64,000 nucleotides of DNA from Actinoplanes utahensis (GTDB lineage: Bacteria; Actinomycetota; Actinomycetes; Mycobacteriales; Micromonosporaceae), in assembly GCF_016862455.1 (NCBI RefSeq), contig NZ_BOMZ01000021.1, forward strand, positions 1 through 64,000, read 5' to 3'. This document shows, piece by piece, positions 32,546 through 42,989 of this stretch. Position numbers and translations under genes: made by a program. Each line of letters begins with the position of its first letter. The first letter of the stretch is position 1. The notes below the pieces were generated by a model. It saw only the letters and a program-made list of their open reading frames with translations. It was not told the origin of the DNA and ran no database searches.

Positions 32546-33157
32546 GTGTTCGAGACCAACCTCGTCGTCGTCGGCAACGTGCTCACCGCACCCGAATGGC
32601 GGCGCACCACCACCCAGAACCAGCTGGTCACCAACTTCCGGATCGCCTCCACCGCCCGCCGCTACGACCGCGAGACCGGCCGCTGGGTCGACGGCGACAG
32701 CCTCCGCGTCCGGGTGACCGCCTGGCGCCGGCTCGCCGAGGGCGTCGCCTCCTCCATCACCGTCGGCGACCCCGTCGTCGTCTACGGGCGCATCTACACC
32801 CGCGACTGGGTCGACGACGACAACAAGCACCGCATCGCCTACGAGATGGAGGCGTTCGCCATCGGCCACGACCTGGCCCGCGGGCGCAGCCGTTTCTACC
32901 GCACCAAGGCGCTGCCCAACAGCGTCATCGAGGACGCCGAGACCGACGCGTTCGTCCGCGGCGAGCTCACCGAGCCCCTCGGCGACGAGGAGAACCCGAT
33001 CGAGTTCGGCGAAGGGCTGCCCGACGAGCAGGAACCCGCCTTCCTCGAAGTCGTCGCCGGCACCACCGACGACACCACCGAGGCCGGCGAGGAGGAGCCC
33101 GCCGAGGAGACCCGGCGGGTACGGCGTACCACCCGCCGCGAACCCGTCGCCGCCTGA
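32546..33157 (+). CDS. ssb: single-stranded DNA-binding protein, paralogue type
   Basis: A 203-residue OB-fold protein: NLVVVGNVLTAPEWRRT, NFRIAST, LRVRVTAWRRLAEGVASSI, DPVVVYGRIYTRDWVDDDN, typical of SSB. The tail is acidic and then ends RRVRRTTRREPVAA, without the terminal acidic-Phe tip (DDIPF-like) by which canonical SSB recruits partners, so this is likely the second, non-essential SSB seen in actinomycetes. GTG 32546 follows AGGAG by nine bases. Confidence 0.88.
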   Translation: MFETNLVVVGNVLTAPEWRRTTTQNQLVTNFRIASTARRYDRETGRWVDGDSLRVRVTAWRRLAEGVASSITVGDPVVVYGRIYTRDWVDDDNKHRIAYEMEAFAIGHDLARGRSRFYRTKALPNSVIEDAETDAFVRGELTEPLGDEENPIEFGEGLPDEQEPAFLEVVAGTTDDTTEAGEEEPAEETRRVRRTTRREPVAA

Positions 33158-33410
33158 GACCTTCCACCCGCCGCCGTGACCCCGGACATCGAACCCCTGC
33201 GGATCTCCGGGCGCGGCGGCGCCCGGCGGCCCGGCCGGCGACCCGCCTCCCCGGCAAGAGGCGCCCCGGCCGGGCCGCTGCGGCCCGAACGCCGCCGTTC
33301 GCCCCGATTGATTCCTTCGATCGGGATGGGCCGATCGTGCCGACGGAATCGGCCGCCTGTCGGAGCGGCCCGGGTGGGCTGCACGTGCCCCCACCCGGCA
33401 GACTGAACCC

Positions 33411-33875
33411 GTGCTGCTGAAGGAAATCCGCGCCCTCGTGTCCGAGACGGTGGTGCTGTCGCCGGAGGATCAGACCGCCGAGGACGTCAACACCAACTGG
33501 TTCGGTGCTCCACCCCACGAGCGCATAAGCCTGTCCGCGGACGAGGTGGTCACCGCGTTCGAGGAGACCGCGGCCGGACTGCGGCACCGGCTGGCAGGCG
33601 AGGGCCACCGGGGCACCGCGACGTTCTACGTCTGGCACGACGCCGTCGCCGGGCAGCTGCGCTGCTCGGCCGGCACCAGGAAACCCAGCGACCTGCCGTT
33701 CGACTGCGACTACCACGTCACCGAGGACCTGCGGGCCATCGTGCTCGAGTTCCTCGAGGACCGGGCACCCGGCTCGATCCTCTGGGGAGAGCTCGAACCG
33801 GTGCCGTTCCCCGACAACGACACCGAACCGTCGACGCTCGCCGTCTGGGCGTTCGACCTCACCGTCGGCCGCTGA
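33411..33875 (+). CDS. unknown protein upstream of cobD
   Basis: A 154-residue soluble protein. It alternates helices and strands (DEVVTAFEETAAGLRHRLAG, TATFYVWHDAVAGQLRCSAG) and is acidic. No family recognised. It ends four bases before cobD and may be co-transcribed with it, but nothing in it points to cobalamin. The region 33158-33410 before it holds no gene. Confidence 0.6.
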   Translation: MLLKEIRALVSETVVLSPEDQTAEDVNTNWFGAPPHERISLSADEVVTAFEETAAGLRHRLAGEGHRGTATFYVWHDAVAGQLRCSAGTRKPSDLPFDCDYHVTEDLRAIVLEFLEDRAPGSILWGELEPVPFPDNDTEPSTLAVWAFDLTVGR

Positions 33876-33879
33876 ACCG

Positions 33880-34836
33880 ATGCCTCAACGATGGGCCGCG
33901 GACGCGGCCGGACTCGTCGCGGGATACCTGCTCGACGCGGCGATCGGTGACCCGCGCCGCCTGCACCCGGTAGCCGGCTACGGCACCGCGGCGGGCGCCC
34001 TGGAACGCCGCGTCTACCGGCCGCACCGCCGGGCCGGAGCGGTGTTCACCACGATCGCCGTGGGCGTGCCCGTCCTGGCCGGGCTCGCCGCCTCCCGGGC
34101 CACCCGGCGGCACCCGGCCGCACGGTTCGCGGTGACCGCCGCGGCCACCTGGACCGTGCTCGGCGGACGGACCCTGCGCCGCGAAGCCCGGATCATGGCA
34201 GGGCATCTGGAGACCGGCGACCTGCCGGCCGCCCGGGGCCGGCTCAACCACCTGTGCGGCCGCGACCCGTCCGCACTCGACGAACCGGAACTCGCCCGCG
34301 CCACCGTCGAATCGGTCGCCGAGAACACCTCCGACGCCGTCGTCGCCCCGCTGCTGTGGGGCGCGCTGCTCGGACCCGCCGGGCTGCTGGGATACCGGGC
34401 GGCCAACACGCTCGACGCCATGGTCGGGCACCGGTCCACCCGGTACGCCCGGTTCGGGACACCGTCGGCACGGCTCGACGACGCGCTGAACCTGGTGCCG
34501 TCGCGGCTCACCGGGCTGCTGACGGCGGCGGTGGCGCCGCTGGCCGGCGGGACGCCACGGGAGACGCTGCGGGTGTGGCGGCGGGATCGGGGCGACCACC
34601 CGTCGCCCAATGCGGGACAGTGCGAGTCGGCGATGGCGGGTGCGCTGGGGGTACGGCTCGGCGGCCGTAACGTCTACTTCGGGCGTAGTGAGACACGGCC
34701 GTTCCTCGGGGACGGGCCACGACCGTCGGCTGCGCACCTGCGGCGGGCGGCACGGGTGTCGGGGGCGGTGGGCGCGGTGACGGTGGTGATCGCGGCTGCC
34801 GTGGCGGCGGTACGAAGCAGGATCTCGGCCCGATGA
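33880..34836 (+). CDS. cobD: adenosylcobinamide-phosphate synthase CobD/CbiB
   Basis: A 318-residue membrane enzyme of cobalamin assembly, joining the aminopropanol arm to adenosylcobyric acid. Family marks: [15 protein letters not shown] at the start, [20 protein letters not shown], and the later [17 protein letters not shown]. Four or five hydrophobic helices are spread through the sequence. It overlaps cobQ by four bases, so the consecutive pathway steps are co-translated. Confidence 0.95.
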   Translation: MPQRWAADAAGLVAGYLLDAAIGDPRRLHPVAGYGTAAGALERRVYRPHRRAGAVFTTIAVGVPVLAGLAASRATRRHPAARFAVTAAATWTVLGGRTLRREARIMAGHLETGDLPAARGRLNHLCGRDPSALDEPELARATVESVAENTSDAVVAPLLWGALLGPAGLLGYRAANTLDAMVGHRSTRYARFGTPSARLDDALNLVPSRLTGLLTAAVAPLAGGTPRETLRVWRRDRGDHPSPNAGQCESAMAGALGVRLGGRNVYFGRSETRPFLGDGPRPSAAHLRRAARVSGAVGAVTVVIAAAVAAVRSRISAR

Positions 34837-36359
34837 CCGGCGCCCTCCTCGTCACCGGCACCACCTCCGACGCCGGCAAGAGCGTCCTCACCGCCGGAAT
34901 CTGCCGCTGGCTGCACCGCAACGGCGTCCGTGTCGCCCCTTTCAAGGCCCAGAACATGTCCAACAACTCGGTCGTCGTGGTGACTCCCGGCGGCCGGGGC
35001 GGCGAGATCGGCCGTGCCCAGGCGATGCAGGCCGCCGCCTGCGGCATCGCCCCCGATCTGCGTTTCAACCCGGTTCTGCTGAAACCCGGCAGCGACCGTT
35101 CCAGTCAGGTCGTCCTTCTCGGTGAGGCGGTCGACACGGTCACCGCCGGCAACTACCGCGCGTTGCGCCCGCGGCTGGCGGCGACCGCCCATGCCGCTTT
35201 CGAGGACTTGCGCGCCGAGTACGACGTGGTGATCGCTGAGGGCGCCGGCAGCCCCACCGAGATCAACCTGCGCGACGGCGATTTCGTCAACATGGGTCTG
35301 GCCCGGCGGTTCGGCATCCCGGCGGTGGTGGTCGGCGACATCGATCGTGGTGGTGTCTTCGCGGCGTTCTTCGGGACGCTGGCCCTGCTGTCCGCGGAGG
35401 ATCAGGAGCTGGTCGCCGGCTTCGTGATCAACAAGTTCCGGGGCGACCTCGGCCTGCTCCGCCCCGGCCTGGACATGATCACCGCGGCGACCGGCCGGCC
35501 GGTGCACGGTGTCCTCCCGTTCGATCTGGACGTCTGGCTCGACGCCGAGGACTCGCTGGCGTACGGGCGGACCCTGGGGCGCCCGGGACCGCCGTGCGGA
35601 ACCGCCTGGCTGCGGGTCGCCGTGGTCCGCGTCCCGCGGATCTCCAATGCCACCGATGCCGAGGCCCTCGCCGCCGAGCCGGGTGTGCGGGTGCAGTTGA
35701 CCGTGGAGCCGGCCGACATCGCCGACGCCGACCTGGTCGTGATCCCCGGCTCGAAGGCGACCGTGAGCGATCTCGCCTGGCTGCGCGAGACCGGCCTGGC
35801 CGATGCGATCGCCGCGCACGCCGCCGCCGGGAAGCCGCTGCTCGGCATCTGCGGCGGTTTCCAGATGCTGTCGGAGCGGATCCACGACGAGGTGGAGAGC
35901 GGGCGGGGCACGGTGCCGGGGCTGGGCCTGCTGCCGGTGGAGATCACGTTCGCGGCCCGCAAGACCTTGGCGAGGTCCGCGGGGGCGGGGCTGGGCGCGC
36001 CGGCGAGCGGCTACGAGATCCATCACGGGTACGTCTCCGCGGGCGCCCCGGAGCCGTTGCTGCGTTACGACGACGGCCGGGCGGAGGGCGCTGTGGCCGG
36101 GAACGTCTTCGGCACCCACTGGCACGGCGCGTTCGAGTCCGACGAGTTCCGCCGCCGCTTCCTCACCGAGGCCGCGCGACTGGCCGGCCGGCACGGTTTT
36201 ACCGTCGCGCCGGACGTCCGGTTCGCCGGGGTCCGGGAGCGTGCCCTGGACGTCCTGGGTGATCTGGTGGCCGAGCATCTCGACACGGACGCGCTGTGGC
36301 GCCTGATCGAGAAGGGGCCCACGCCGGGTCTGCCGTTCGTACCCCCAGGCGCCCCGTAA
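34833..36359 (+). CDS. cobQ: cobyric acid synthase CobQ/CbiP
   Basis: A 508-residue glutamine-dependent amidase that amidates four carboxylates of adenosyl-cobyrinate diamide. The N-terminal part is a dethiobiotin-synthetase-like ATPase ([30 protein letters not shown]); the C-terminal part is a class I-like amidotransferase with the catalytic Cys in [13 protein letters not shown] and the His in [11 protein letters not shown]. All key residues present, length as usual. Confidence 0.96.
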   Translation: MTGALLVTGTTSDAGKSVLTAGICRWLHRNGVRVAPFKAQNMSNNSVVVVTPGGRGGEIGRAQAMQAAACGIAPDLRFNPVLLKPGSDRSSQVVLLGEAVDTVTAGNYRALRPRLAATAHAAFEDLRAEYDVVIAEGAGSPTEINLRDGDFVNMGLARRFGIPAVVVGDIDRGGVFAAFFGTLALLSAEDQELVAGFVINKFRGDLGLLRPGLDMITAATGRPVHGVLPFDLDVWLDAEDSLAYGRTLGRPGPPCGTAWLRVAVVRVPRISNATDAEALAAEPGVRVQLTVEPADIADADLVVIPGSKATVSDLAWLRETGLADAIAAHAAAGKPLLGICGGFQMLSERIHDEVESGRGTVPGLGLLPVEITFAARKTLARSAGAGLGAPASGYEIHHGYVSAGAPEPLLRYDDGRAEGAVAGNVFGTHWHGAFESDEFRRRFLTEAARLAGRHGFTVAPDVRFAGVRERALDVLGDLVAEHLDTDALWRLIEKGPTPGLPFVPPGAP

Positions 36360-36456
36360 GGGACTTCTCAGGGGCCACGCGTTGCGCCGTCGGCGTACGT
36401 TGGGCGCGGAAGCGCGGCCCCTGCGCCGCGGCAGCGGCGAGAACGGGGTGAGGTTC

Positions 36457-37536
36457 ATGACCACCGAGGACGACAACCGGCCGGCACGCCGTCGCGTGAC
36501 CCTGACCGGCATCAGTTCGCGGGCCTGGGAGCATCCGGCCGACCGGGGCGCCCTGTCCGCCTTGCGCGAGCTGCGTGGTTTCGACGACGTGGTGAAGACG
36601 TTCTTCGGCATGTGGAACGAGCGGGGTTTCCGGCTGATGTTCCTCGCCGGGGGCATCCGCGTCGACCACCGGCAGTACCCGCGGGTGTACCAGCTCTATG
36701 CCGAGGCGGGCACGGCGATCGATGTGGCCGAGCTGCCCGAGCTCTACATCACACAGAACCCGATGATCACCGGGCAGGCCATCGGCTTGGACAAGCCGTT
36801 CATCACGCTCTCGACGGGCGCGGTGGAGCGGCTCGACGACGACGAGTTGCGGGCCCTGCTGGGGCACGAGCTGGGTCACGTGCGCAGTGGCCACGCGGTC
36901 TACAAGACGATCATGAAGATCCTGACCGGCTGGCTGACCAGCCTGAGCTGGCTGCCGGTGGGCGTGTTCGCGCTCCGGGCGATCATCGCGGCGATGTACG
37001 AGTGGTGGCGCAAGGCGGAGCTGTCCGCCGACCGGGCCGGTCTGCTCGCCGGTCAGGACCCGGCCGCTTCTTTGCGCCTTCTGATGAAACTGGCGGGTGG
37101 TGGCGATCTTTCGCAGATCGACACCGCGGCGTTCCTGGAGCAGGCCGCGGAGTACGAGGGCGGCGGTGACCTGCGCGACAGCATCCACAAGATCGGCCTG
37201 ACGGCTTACAGCAGCCATCCGGTCCCGGTCGCCCGGGCCGCCGAGCTGCGCAAGTGGATCGACTCGGGGGAATACGCGCGGATCGTCAGCGGCGACTACC
37301 CGCGCCGTGACTCCGACGGCGACGCCTCGGTCAGCGAGGACGTGAAGGCGGCCGCCAAGGCGTACCAGGAGGACTTCGCCAACTCGCAGGATCCGCTGGT
37401 CGGCCTGGTGCGACGGCTCGGCGGTGGCGCCGCCGATCTGGCCGGGACGGCCGCCGGTAAGGCGTACAACTGGGCCTCCGACGCGGCCCGACGCGGGCGC
37501 GGCACCAACGGCGGAGACGGTACGCCGGACGCATGA
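36457..37536 (+). CDS. M48-family metalloprotease
   Basis: A 359-residue membrane-associated peptidase: zinc motif LLGHELGHVRSGH with the third ligand in KAELSADRAGLLAG, two helices between them (ILTGWLTSLSWLPVGVFAL and onward) and a helical C-terminal region. Related to HtpX and the Ste24 family, which act on membrane or surface proteins. The ATG at 36457 is chosen because the upstream in-frame sequence is Arg-rich and has no domain. Confidence 0.85.
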   Translation: MTTEDDNRPARRRVTLTGISSRAWEHPADRGALSALRELRGFDDVVKTFFGMWNERGFRLMFLAGGIRVDHRQYPRVYQLYAEAGTAIDVAELPELYITQNPMITGQAIGLDKPFITLSTGAVERLDDDELRALLGHELGHVRSGHAVYKTIMKILTGWLTSLSWLPVGVFALRAIIAAMYEWWRKAELSADRAGLLAGQDPAASLRLLMKLAGGGDLSQIDTAAFLEQAAEYEGGGDLRDSIHKIGLTAYSSHPVPVARAAELRKWIDSGEYARIVSGDYPRRDSDGDASVSEDVKAAAKAYQEDFANSQDPLVGLVRRLGGGAADLAGTAAGKAYNWASDAARRGRGTNGGDGTPDA

Positions 37537-37587
37537 TCCACCGGCCGGGCCGGAAAGATGTCACCTCTCCGGCCTACGATCGGCGGC

Positions 37588-38940
37588 ATGAGCCTGAGTG
37601 ATTCCGATCTGCGCGCCGCGATCCGGCGCGAGATGCCCGGTGTCCGTGCCGACCTGGAGCGGTTGGTGCGGATCCCGGGCATCGCCTTCGAGGGTTTCGA
37701 CCACTCGCACGTCGAGCGGTCCGCGGAGGCGGTCGCCGAGTTGTTGCGCGGGTGCGGGCTCGACACCGCGATCGTCCGGCACGGCGGCCAGCCCGCCGTG
37801 ATCGGCCGCAAGGCGGCTCCGGCCGGCGCGCCGACCGTCCTGCTCTACGCGCACCACGACGTGCAGCCCGCCGGTGACCCCTCGTTGTGGACGAGCGACC
37901 CGTTCGAGCCGGTGGAGCGGGACGGCCGGCTCTACGGTCGCGGCGCCGCCGACGACAAGGCGGGCGTCATGGCGCATGTGGCGGCGCTGCGCGCCTTCGG
38001 CGATCAGCTGCCGGTCGGCGTGGTCGTCTTCGTCGAGGGGGAGGAGGAGTACGGGTCGGACTCCCTCGACACGATCATCCAGGAGCACCTGGAGGAGTTG
38101 CGTTCGGACGTGATCGTGATCGCCGACTCCGGCAACTGGGACATCGGCCGTCCCGCGCTGACCACCTCGCTGCGCGGTCTGGTCAACCTGTTCGCCGAGG
38201 TCCGGGTGCTGAAGAGCGCGGTGCACAGCGGCATGTTCGGCGGCCCGGTGCCGGATGCGCTGATCACCCTGTCCCGGCTGCTCGCGTCGCTGCACGACGA
38301 CGACGGCGAGGTGGCGGTCGAGGGGCTGGTCGGCCGTGAGGGCGCCGGCGTCGACTATCCCGCAGACCGGTTCCGCAACGAGGCCGGCGTGCTCGACGGC
38401 GTCCAGTTGATCGGCAGGGGCACGATCACCGACCGCATCTGGACCAAGCCGGCCATCTCGGTGCTCGGCATCGACGCGCCGCGCACGCTGGAGGCGGCCA
38501 ACGCGCTGCAGCCCGCCGCCACGGCCAAGATCGGTGTGCGGCTGGCACCCGGCCAGGATCCCGCGGCCGCCTACCAGGCGATCCGCGCCCACCTGGAGAA
38601 GCACGTCCCCTGGGGCGCCCAGCTGGAGGTCACGCTGGAGAGCGACGGCGCGCCGTGCGTCATCGACGCCACCGGCCCGGTGTATGACGCGGCCCGTGCC
38701 GCGTTCCGCACCGCCTGGGACGGCGCCGAGCCGGTCGACATGGGGGTGGGCGGGTCGATCCCGTTCATCGCCACCTTCCAGGAGCTGTTCCCCGGCGCCG
38801 CGGTCCTGGTGACCGGCGTCGAGGACCCGCACTCGGCGGCGCACGGCCCCGACGAGAGCCTGCACCTGGGCGAGTTCGAGCGGGTCTGCACCGCCGAGGC
38901 CCTGCTGCTCAAGAACGTCGCGGAGACACTCACGAGATAG
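37588..38940 (+). CDS. M20-family metallopeptidase/dipeptidase
   Basis: A 450-residue two-domain zinc peptidase of the M20/PepV-dipeptidase type. First metal His in LLYAHHDVQPAGDP, bridging Asp in GRGAADDKAGVMAH, catalytic Glu pair in FVEGEEEYGS and Asp in VIADSGNWD, with a dimerisation domain in the middle and the last His near EDPHSAAHGPDE. Hydrolyses small peptides or N-acyl amino acids in the cytosol. Confidence 0.92.
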   Translation: MSLSDSDLRAAIRREMPGVRADLERLVRIPGIAFEGFDHSHVERSAEAVAELLRGCGLDTAIVRHGGQPAVIGRKAAPAGAPTVLLYAHHDVQPAGDPSLWTSDPFEPVERDGRLYGRGAADDKAGVMAHVAALRAFGDQLPVGVVVFVEGEEEYGSDSLDTIIQEHLEELRSDVIVIADSGNWDIGRPALTTSLRGLVNLFAEVRVLKSAVHSGMFGGPVPDALITLSRLLASLHDDDGEVAVEGLVGREGAGVDYPADRFRNEAGVLDGVQLIGRGTITDRIWTKPAISVLGIDAPRTLEAANALQPAATAKIGVRLAPGQDPAAAYQAIRAHLEKHVPWGAQLEVTLESDGAPCVIDATGPVYDAARAAFRTAWDGAEPVDMGVGGSIPFIATFQELFPGAAVLVTGVEDPHSAAHGPDESLHLGEFERVCTAEALLLKNVAETLTR

Positions 38941-38955
38941 GAAACGGGGTGGCCG

Positions 38956-40431
38956 ATGACCGAGTTGTCGTGTGAGGTGCTCGTGGTGGGCGCCGGTCCC
39001 ACCGGGCTGATGCTCACCAACTGGCTGACCAGGCTCGGGGTTCAGGTGATCGTCGCGGACGGCAAGGACGGCCCGACCCGCGAGTCCCGTGCGCTGGTGG
39101 TCCAGGCGCGCAGCATGGAGATCTACGACCAGCTCGGCATCGGCGACCAGGTCCTCGAGGCCGCGCACCGGGCCGAGGCGCTCGCGCCCGGGTTCGGTGC
39201 GCGGGCCTTCGGCCGGATCCCGCTCGGTCCGCTCGGGTCCGGTGTCACGGCGTTCCCGTTCATCGAGGTCCTCGAGCAGAGCCGCAACGAGGAGATCCTC
39301 TACGAGAACCTGCAGAAGCTCGGCGGCCAGGTGTTCTGGGAGTCCCCGGTCACCGCTGTCGTGCAGACCGACGACGGGATCGAGGCCAAGGTCGGCAACC
39401 ACACCGTGCGGGCCCGGTTCTGTGTCGGCTGCGACGGCGCCAACTCGGTGGTCCGCAAGGCCCGCCGGATCGCTTTCGAGGGCGTCACCAACCAGCACCG
39501 GTTCTTCGTGCTGGACGCGGTCGGCGCCCGCGGCCTGGCGCCGGACGCGATCAACGTCCGGCCGGAGCGCAACGACTTCCTGCTCGGCTTCCCGATGCGG
39601 GCCGGTGGGTGGCGGCTGATCGGCCTGGTCCGCGACACCGACGGCGACGGCGATCTGGACGAGGACGACGCCCGCGAGCGGTTGCTCCGGACGTACGGGG
39701 TCACCTACGACCGGGCCCGCTGGTTCGCCACCTACCGGGTGCATCACCGGGTCGCGGCGGCCTTCCGGGACGGCCCGTTCTTCCTGGCCGGCGATGCCGC
39801 GCACGTGCACTCGCCGGTCGGCGGCCAGGGGATGAACACCGGTCTGCAGGACGCCCACAACCTCGCCTTCAAGCTCGCCGACGTGCTGCGCGGCGCCCGC
39901 AAGGACGGCTGGCTGGACCGGTACGAGGCCGAGCGCCGCCCGGTCGCCCGGAAACTGGTCGCCACCACCGACCGGGTCTTCGGGTTGATCACCTCGACCC
40001 GGCCGCCGGCCCCGCTGCTGCGCCGGCTGGTCGTGCCGTTGCTGGCGCCGATCGCCGTGCGGCTGCTGCCGCGGTTCTCCGGCGGCTCCCGCCTCTTCCA
40101 GTACGTCGCCCAGCTCCGCATCCACTACCGCCTCGACCCGGCGGCCCGGGCGGCGGGCCAGCGGCGTGATCCGGTGATCGGCCGCCGCCTCCCGTGGTCC
40201 GGCGGCAACCACACCGCGCTGCGCGCCGCCTGCTGGCAGATCCATGGGTACGGCGGGGTCACCGCGGCCGACGCGCCCGACCTCGGCCTGCCGGTGCACA
40301 TCTTCCCGCCGGCCCCGTCGACAGCCCTGCGGCAGGGCCTGTTCTACCTGATCCGGCCGGACGGTTTCGTTGCCGCGCAGGCGGAACCGGGCGAGGCCGA
40401 CAACCTGTTCCGGCATGCCATGGCCAGGTGA
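38956..40431 (+). CDS. FAD-dependent monooxygenase, PheA/TfdB type
   Basis: A 491-residue aromatic-ring hydroxylase-type flavoprotein: GxGxxG FAD site VLVVGAGPTGLMLTNWL, the DG motif VGCDGANSVVRKA, and the second FAD site GDAAHVHSPVGGQGMNTGLQ, followed by a thioredoxin-like end. Members oxidise phenols or polyketides. No adjacent polyketide genes are seen, so the substrate is open. It follows the peptidase by 15 bases. Confidence 0.93.
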   Translation: MTELSCEVLVVGAGPTGLMLTNWLTRLGVQVIVADGKDGPTRESRALVVQARSMEIYDQLGIGDQVLEAAHRAEALAPGFGARAFGRIPLGPLGSGVTAFPFIEVLEQSRNEEILYENLQKLGGQVFWESPVTAVVQTDDGIEAKVGNHTVRARFCVGCDGANSVVRKARRIAFEGVTNQHRFFVLDAVGARGLAPDAINVRPERNDFLLGFPMRAGGWRLIGLVRDTDGDGDLDEDDARERLLRTYGVTYDRARWFATYRVHHRVAAAFRDGPFFLAGDAAHVHSPVGGQGMNTGLQDAHNLAFKLADVLRGARKDGWLDRYEAERRPVARKLVATTDRVFGLITSTRPPAPLLRRLVVPLLAPIAVRLLPRFSGGSRLFQYVAQLRIHYRLDPAARAAGQRRDPVIGRRLPWSGGNHTALRAACWQIHGYGGVTAADAPDLGLPVHIFPPAPSTALRQGLFYLIRPDGFVAAQAEPGEADNLFRHAMAR

Positions 40432-40495
40432 AATCCACTGTCCACAGAGTGATCACAGGGGTGGCGGGGGCGGACGATCCTGTTAGGATTCGTAC

Positions 40496-40801
40496 ATGCG
40501 TTCGATTAATGCACCGACGCTCTCGGCTGCGCTGACCGGCCGCGCGTCCCGGGCCACCCCCGGCACGCGCGACCCGCTCGATCGCCTCCGCACCCGCGAC
40601 CGGATCGAGTCGATCGCCCGGCTCCGTGCCGCGGCCCGCGCCCTGGGAGACGTCGACGTCTCCGGGTGGGACGACGCCACCCTCACCGATCACCTCGACG
40701 ATCTCTCCAAGGTCCTCTGCTCGCTCGACGCCGAGCTGGCCCGCGTCGCCGACGCGGTGCGCGCCCGCGGCTTCCGCATCGCGGAGCCGAAAGCCGCATG
40801 A
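40496..40801 (+). CDS. unknown 101-residue protein
   Basis: A small, charged, mainly helical protein (RIESIARLRAAARALGDVDV, SKVLCSLDAELARVADAVRA). No family recognised. Its ATG lies 64 bases after the monooxygenase stop. Confidence 0.5.
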   Translation: MRSINAPTLSAALTGRASRATPGTRDPLDRLRTRDRIESIARLRAAARALGDVDVSGWDDATLTDHLDDLSKVLCSLDAELARVADAVRARGFRIAEPKAA

Positions 40802-40963
40802 CATCCCTGCTCACGGTCTGCCCCACGCCACCGGCGCCGCGGCCCGAGAATTTCCTTCGGTGGTACGCGTTTCGAGCCCCGTGACCATGCGGACCCCGTC
40901 CCGGGCCGGAGGCTCGGCGCGGAAGCACCCGGCCCACGTCCGATCACGGCAGTGCCGCCGATC

Positions 40964-41068
40964 GTGTGCCGCTCGGCTGGGCGGCGCCGCGGCCGAGGGT
41001 GTGACGCTTGGGCGGGCGGCGTTGTGGCCGGTGGTGTGACGCTCGGCCGGGCGGCGTTGCGGCTGCGG
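40964..41068. repeat. 35-bp imperfect tandem repeat, three copies
   Basis: Units begin at 40964, 40999 and 41034 with GTGTGACGCTCGGCCGGGCG or close variants. The surrounding gap 40802-41105 has no supported gene. Confidence 0.8.
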
Positions 41069-41105
41069 GCCGCGAAAACTCCGAGCTGCTGCCAGGATGG
41101 GAAAC

Positions 41106-42635
41106 GTGCGGTTCCTTGACATCGCTGCCACATCGGCCGCCGTCTCCGCGACCTCCGGGAGGAAAGCGAAGATCGAGCTGCTAGCCGGCGCGCTCCGTGG
41201 CCTCGATCCCGGCGAGATCGTCCCCGGAGCCGCCTACCTCGCCGGTGAGCTGCGGCAACGGCAGACCGGGGTGGGCTGGGCCGCGCTGCGTGAGCGCCCC
41301 GCGCCGGCCACCGAGCCCACTCTGACCGTCGCCGCGGTCGACACGGCGATCGGCGAGATCTCCACGGTCGCGGGCGCCGGCTCGCAGGCGCGGCGCAAAC
41401 ATCTCCTCGGCGCCCTCTTCTCCGCCGCGACCGAGCCGGAGCAGCGGCTGCTCCTCGGGCTGTTCGGCGGTGAGCTGCGCCAGGGTGCCCAGGCGGGGTT
41501 GCTCGCCGAGGCGATCGCGGTCGCCGCCGGGGTTCCGGCCACCGTCGTGCGGCGTGCGCTGCTTCTCTCCGGCGACCTGAAACTCGTCGCCGCGACCGCG
41601 CTGACCGGCGGCGCGCCGGCACTGGCCGAGATCCAGCTGCGGGTCGGTACCCCGCTGAGCCCGATGCTGGCGAGCAGCGCCCCCGATGTCGCGGCCGCCC
41701 TGGTCGCCACCGGCACCCCGGCGATCGTCGACGTCAAGCTCGACGGCATCCGCATCCAGGTGCACCGGTCCGGCGACGACGTGGCCGTCTTCACCCGCAG
41801 CCTGGACGACATCACCGCCCGCCTGCCGGAGGTGGTGGCCGCGGTCCGGGCGCTGCCGTTGCGCGAGGCGGTTCTCGACGGTGAGGCGATGCTGTTGGAC
41901 GCTTCCGGCCGGCCCCGTCCGTTCCAGGAGACGTCGAGCCGGGCGGCGACCAGGGGCGCGCCGGTCAGCGGCCTCCAGCCGTACTTCTTCGATCTGTTGC
42001 ACCTCGACGGCGCCGACCTGCTGGACGAGCCCGGCCGGACCCGGTGGGCGGCCTTGGCCGAGGCCGTGCCGGAGGCCCTGACCGTCGGCCGCACCGAGGC
42101 CGGAAACGAGGAGGAGGCGGCCGCCTCGTTCGCCGCGGCCCTGGCCGCCGGGCAGGAGGGCGTGGTGATCAAATCACCCGGCGCGCCGTACGACGTCGGG
42201 CGCCGCGGCGCCGCCTGGGTCAAGGTGAAACCCCGGCACACCCTGGACCTGGTCGTCCTCGCGGTCGAGTGGGGCAACGGCCGCCGCCGCGGCTGGCTGT
42301 CCAACCTGCACCTTGGCGCCCGCGATCCGGGGACGGGCGAGTTCGTGATGCTCGGCAAGACGTTCAAGGGCCTCACCGACGAGTTGTTGCGCTGGCAGAC
42401 CGAACGCTTCAAGGAACTCGCCGTCTCCGACGACGGCTGGGTGGTCCGGGTCCGTCCTGAGCAGGTCGTCGAGATCGCCTTCGACGGGGTGCAGCGGTCT
42501 CCCCGCTATCCGGGTGGAGTCGCCCTGCGGTTCGCCCGCGTCCTGCGTTACCGCGACGACAAACCCGCCACCGAAGCCGACACCATCGACACGGTCCGCG
42601 CCCTCGACCCCACCGGCCCACCCCCACCAGCTTGA
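41106..42635 (+). CDS. ATP-dependent DNA ligase
   Basis: A 509-residue ligase of the LigB/archaeal type: an N-terminal DNA-binding domain (ALLLSGDLKLVAATAL), the adenylation Lys in VDVKLDGIRIQVHR, further nucleotidyltransferase motifs (VLDGEAMLL, PYFFDLLHLDG, EGVVIKSP, WVKVKP) and a C-terminal OB domain. It seals nicks in repair alongside the NAD-dependent replicative ligase. GTG 41106 is preferred over ATG 41097 because it has a GGATGGGA site. Confidence 0.93.
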   Translation: MRFLDIAATSAAVSATSGRKAKIELLAGALRGLDPGEIVPGAAYLAGELRQRQTGVGWAALRERPAPATEPTLTVAAVDTAIGEISTVAGAGSQARRKHLLGALFSAATEPEQRLLLGLFGGELRQGAQAGLLAEAIAVAAGVPATVVRRALLLSGDLKLVAATALTGGAPALAEIQLRVGTPLSPMLASSAPDVAAALVATGTPAIVDVKLDGIRIQVHRSGDDVAVFTRSLDDITARLPEVVAAVRALPLREAVLDGEAMLLDASGRPRPFQETSSRAATRGAPVSGLQPYFFDLLHLDGADLLDEPGRTRWAALAEAVPEALTVGRTEAGNEEEAAASFAAALAAGQEGVVIKSPGAPYDVGRRGAAWVKVKPRHTLDLVVLAVEWGNGRRRGWLSNLHLGARDPGTGEFVMLGKTFKGLTDELLRWQTERFKELAVSDDGWVVRVRPEQVVEIAFDGVQRSPRYPGGVALRFARVLRYRDDKPATEADTIDTVRALDPTGPPPPA

Positions 42636-42685
42636 TCCCTGACGCACCGACGAGCCCGCGTGGAGACTTACGGCTCGGATCGGAT

Positions 42686-42721
42686 CACAGATCTCCACGC
42701 GAATTGGTGTGGAGATCTGTG
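42686..42721. terminator. terminator between ligase and the next convergent gene
   Basis: Perfect 13-bp arms CACAGATCTCCAC / GTGGAGATCTGTG with a 10-base loop, 50 bases after the ligase stop. The rest of the gap to 42989 (about 270 bases) holds nothing I can support. Confidence 0.75.
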
Positions 42722-42989
42722 GGGAGCGTAGGAGCATCGCTTCGGCCGGCAGGCCGCGTTATGGCCTTGGGGCAGGACCACCTCGCGCGGAGAAGGCTGG
42801 ACGGGTCTCGTCGGGCGGGACGGTTCCGGGCCCACCACCACCGGACCCCACCCGGAGACGGGCAGGGGTCGTCGTTGCACGGCGGCCTGTCTCGACGGAG
42901 CCGGTGAGTAGCCGGGCCGCCCGGCTGGCCCACCGATGACGAGTGCAGCGGACAGTCCGTCGGTGCCCGGCCCGGGAAGGTCGCCGGTG

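Noticed and set aside
37561..40416. Very long open frame (about 950 codons) on the minus strand
   Set aside because: It lies entirely opposite the M20 peptidase and the monooxygenase, has no family features and reflects the base composition of GC-rich codons.
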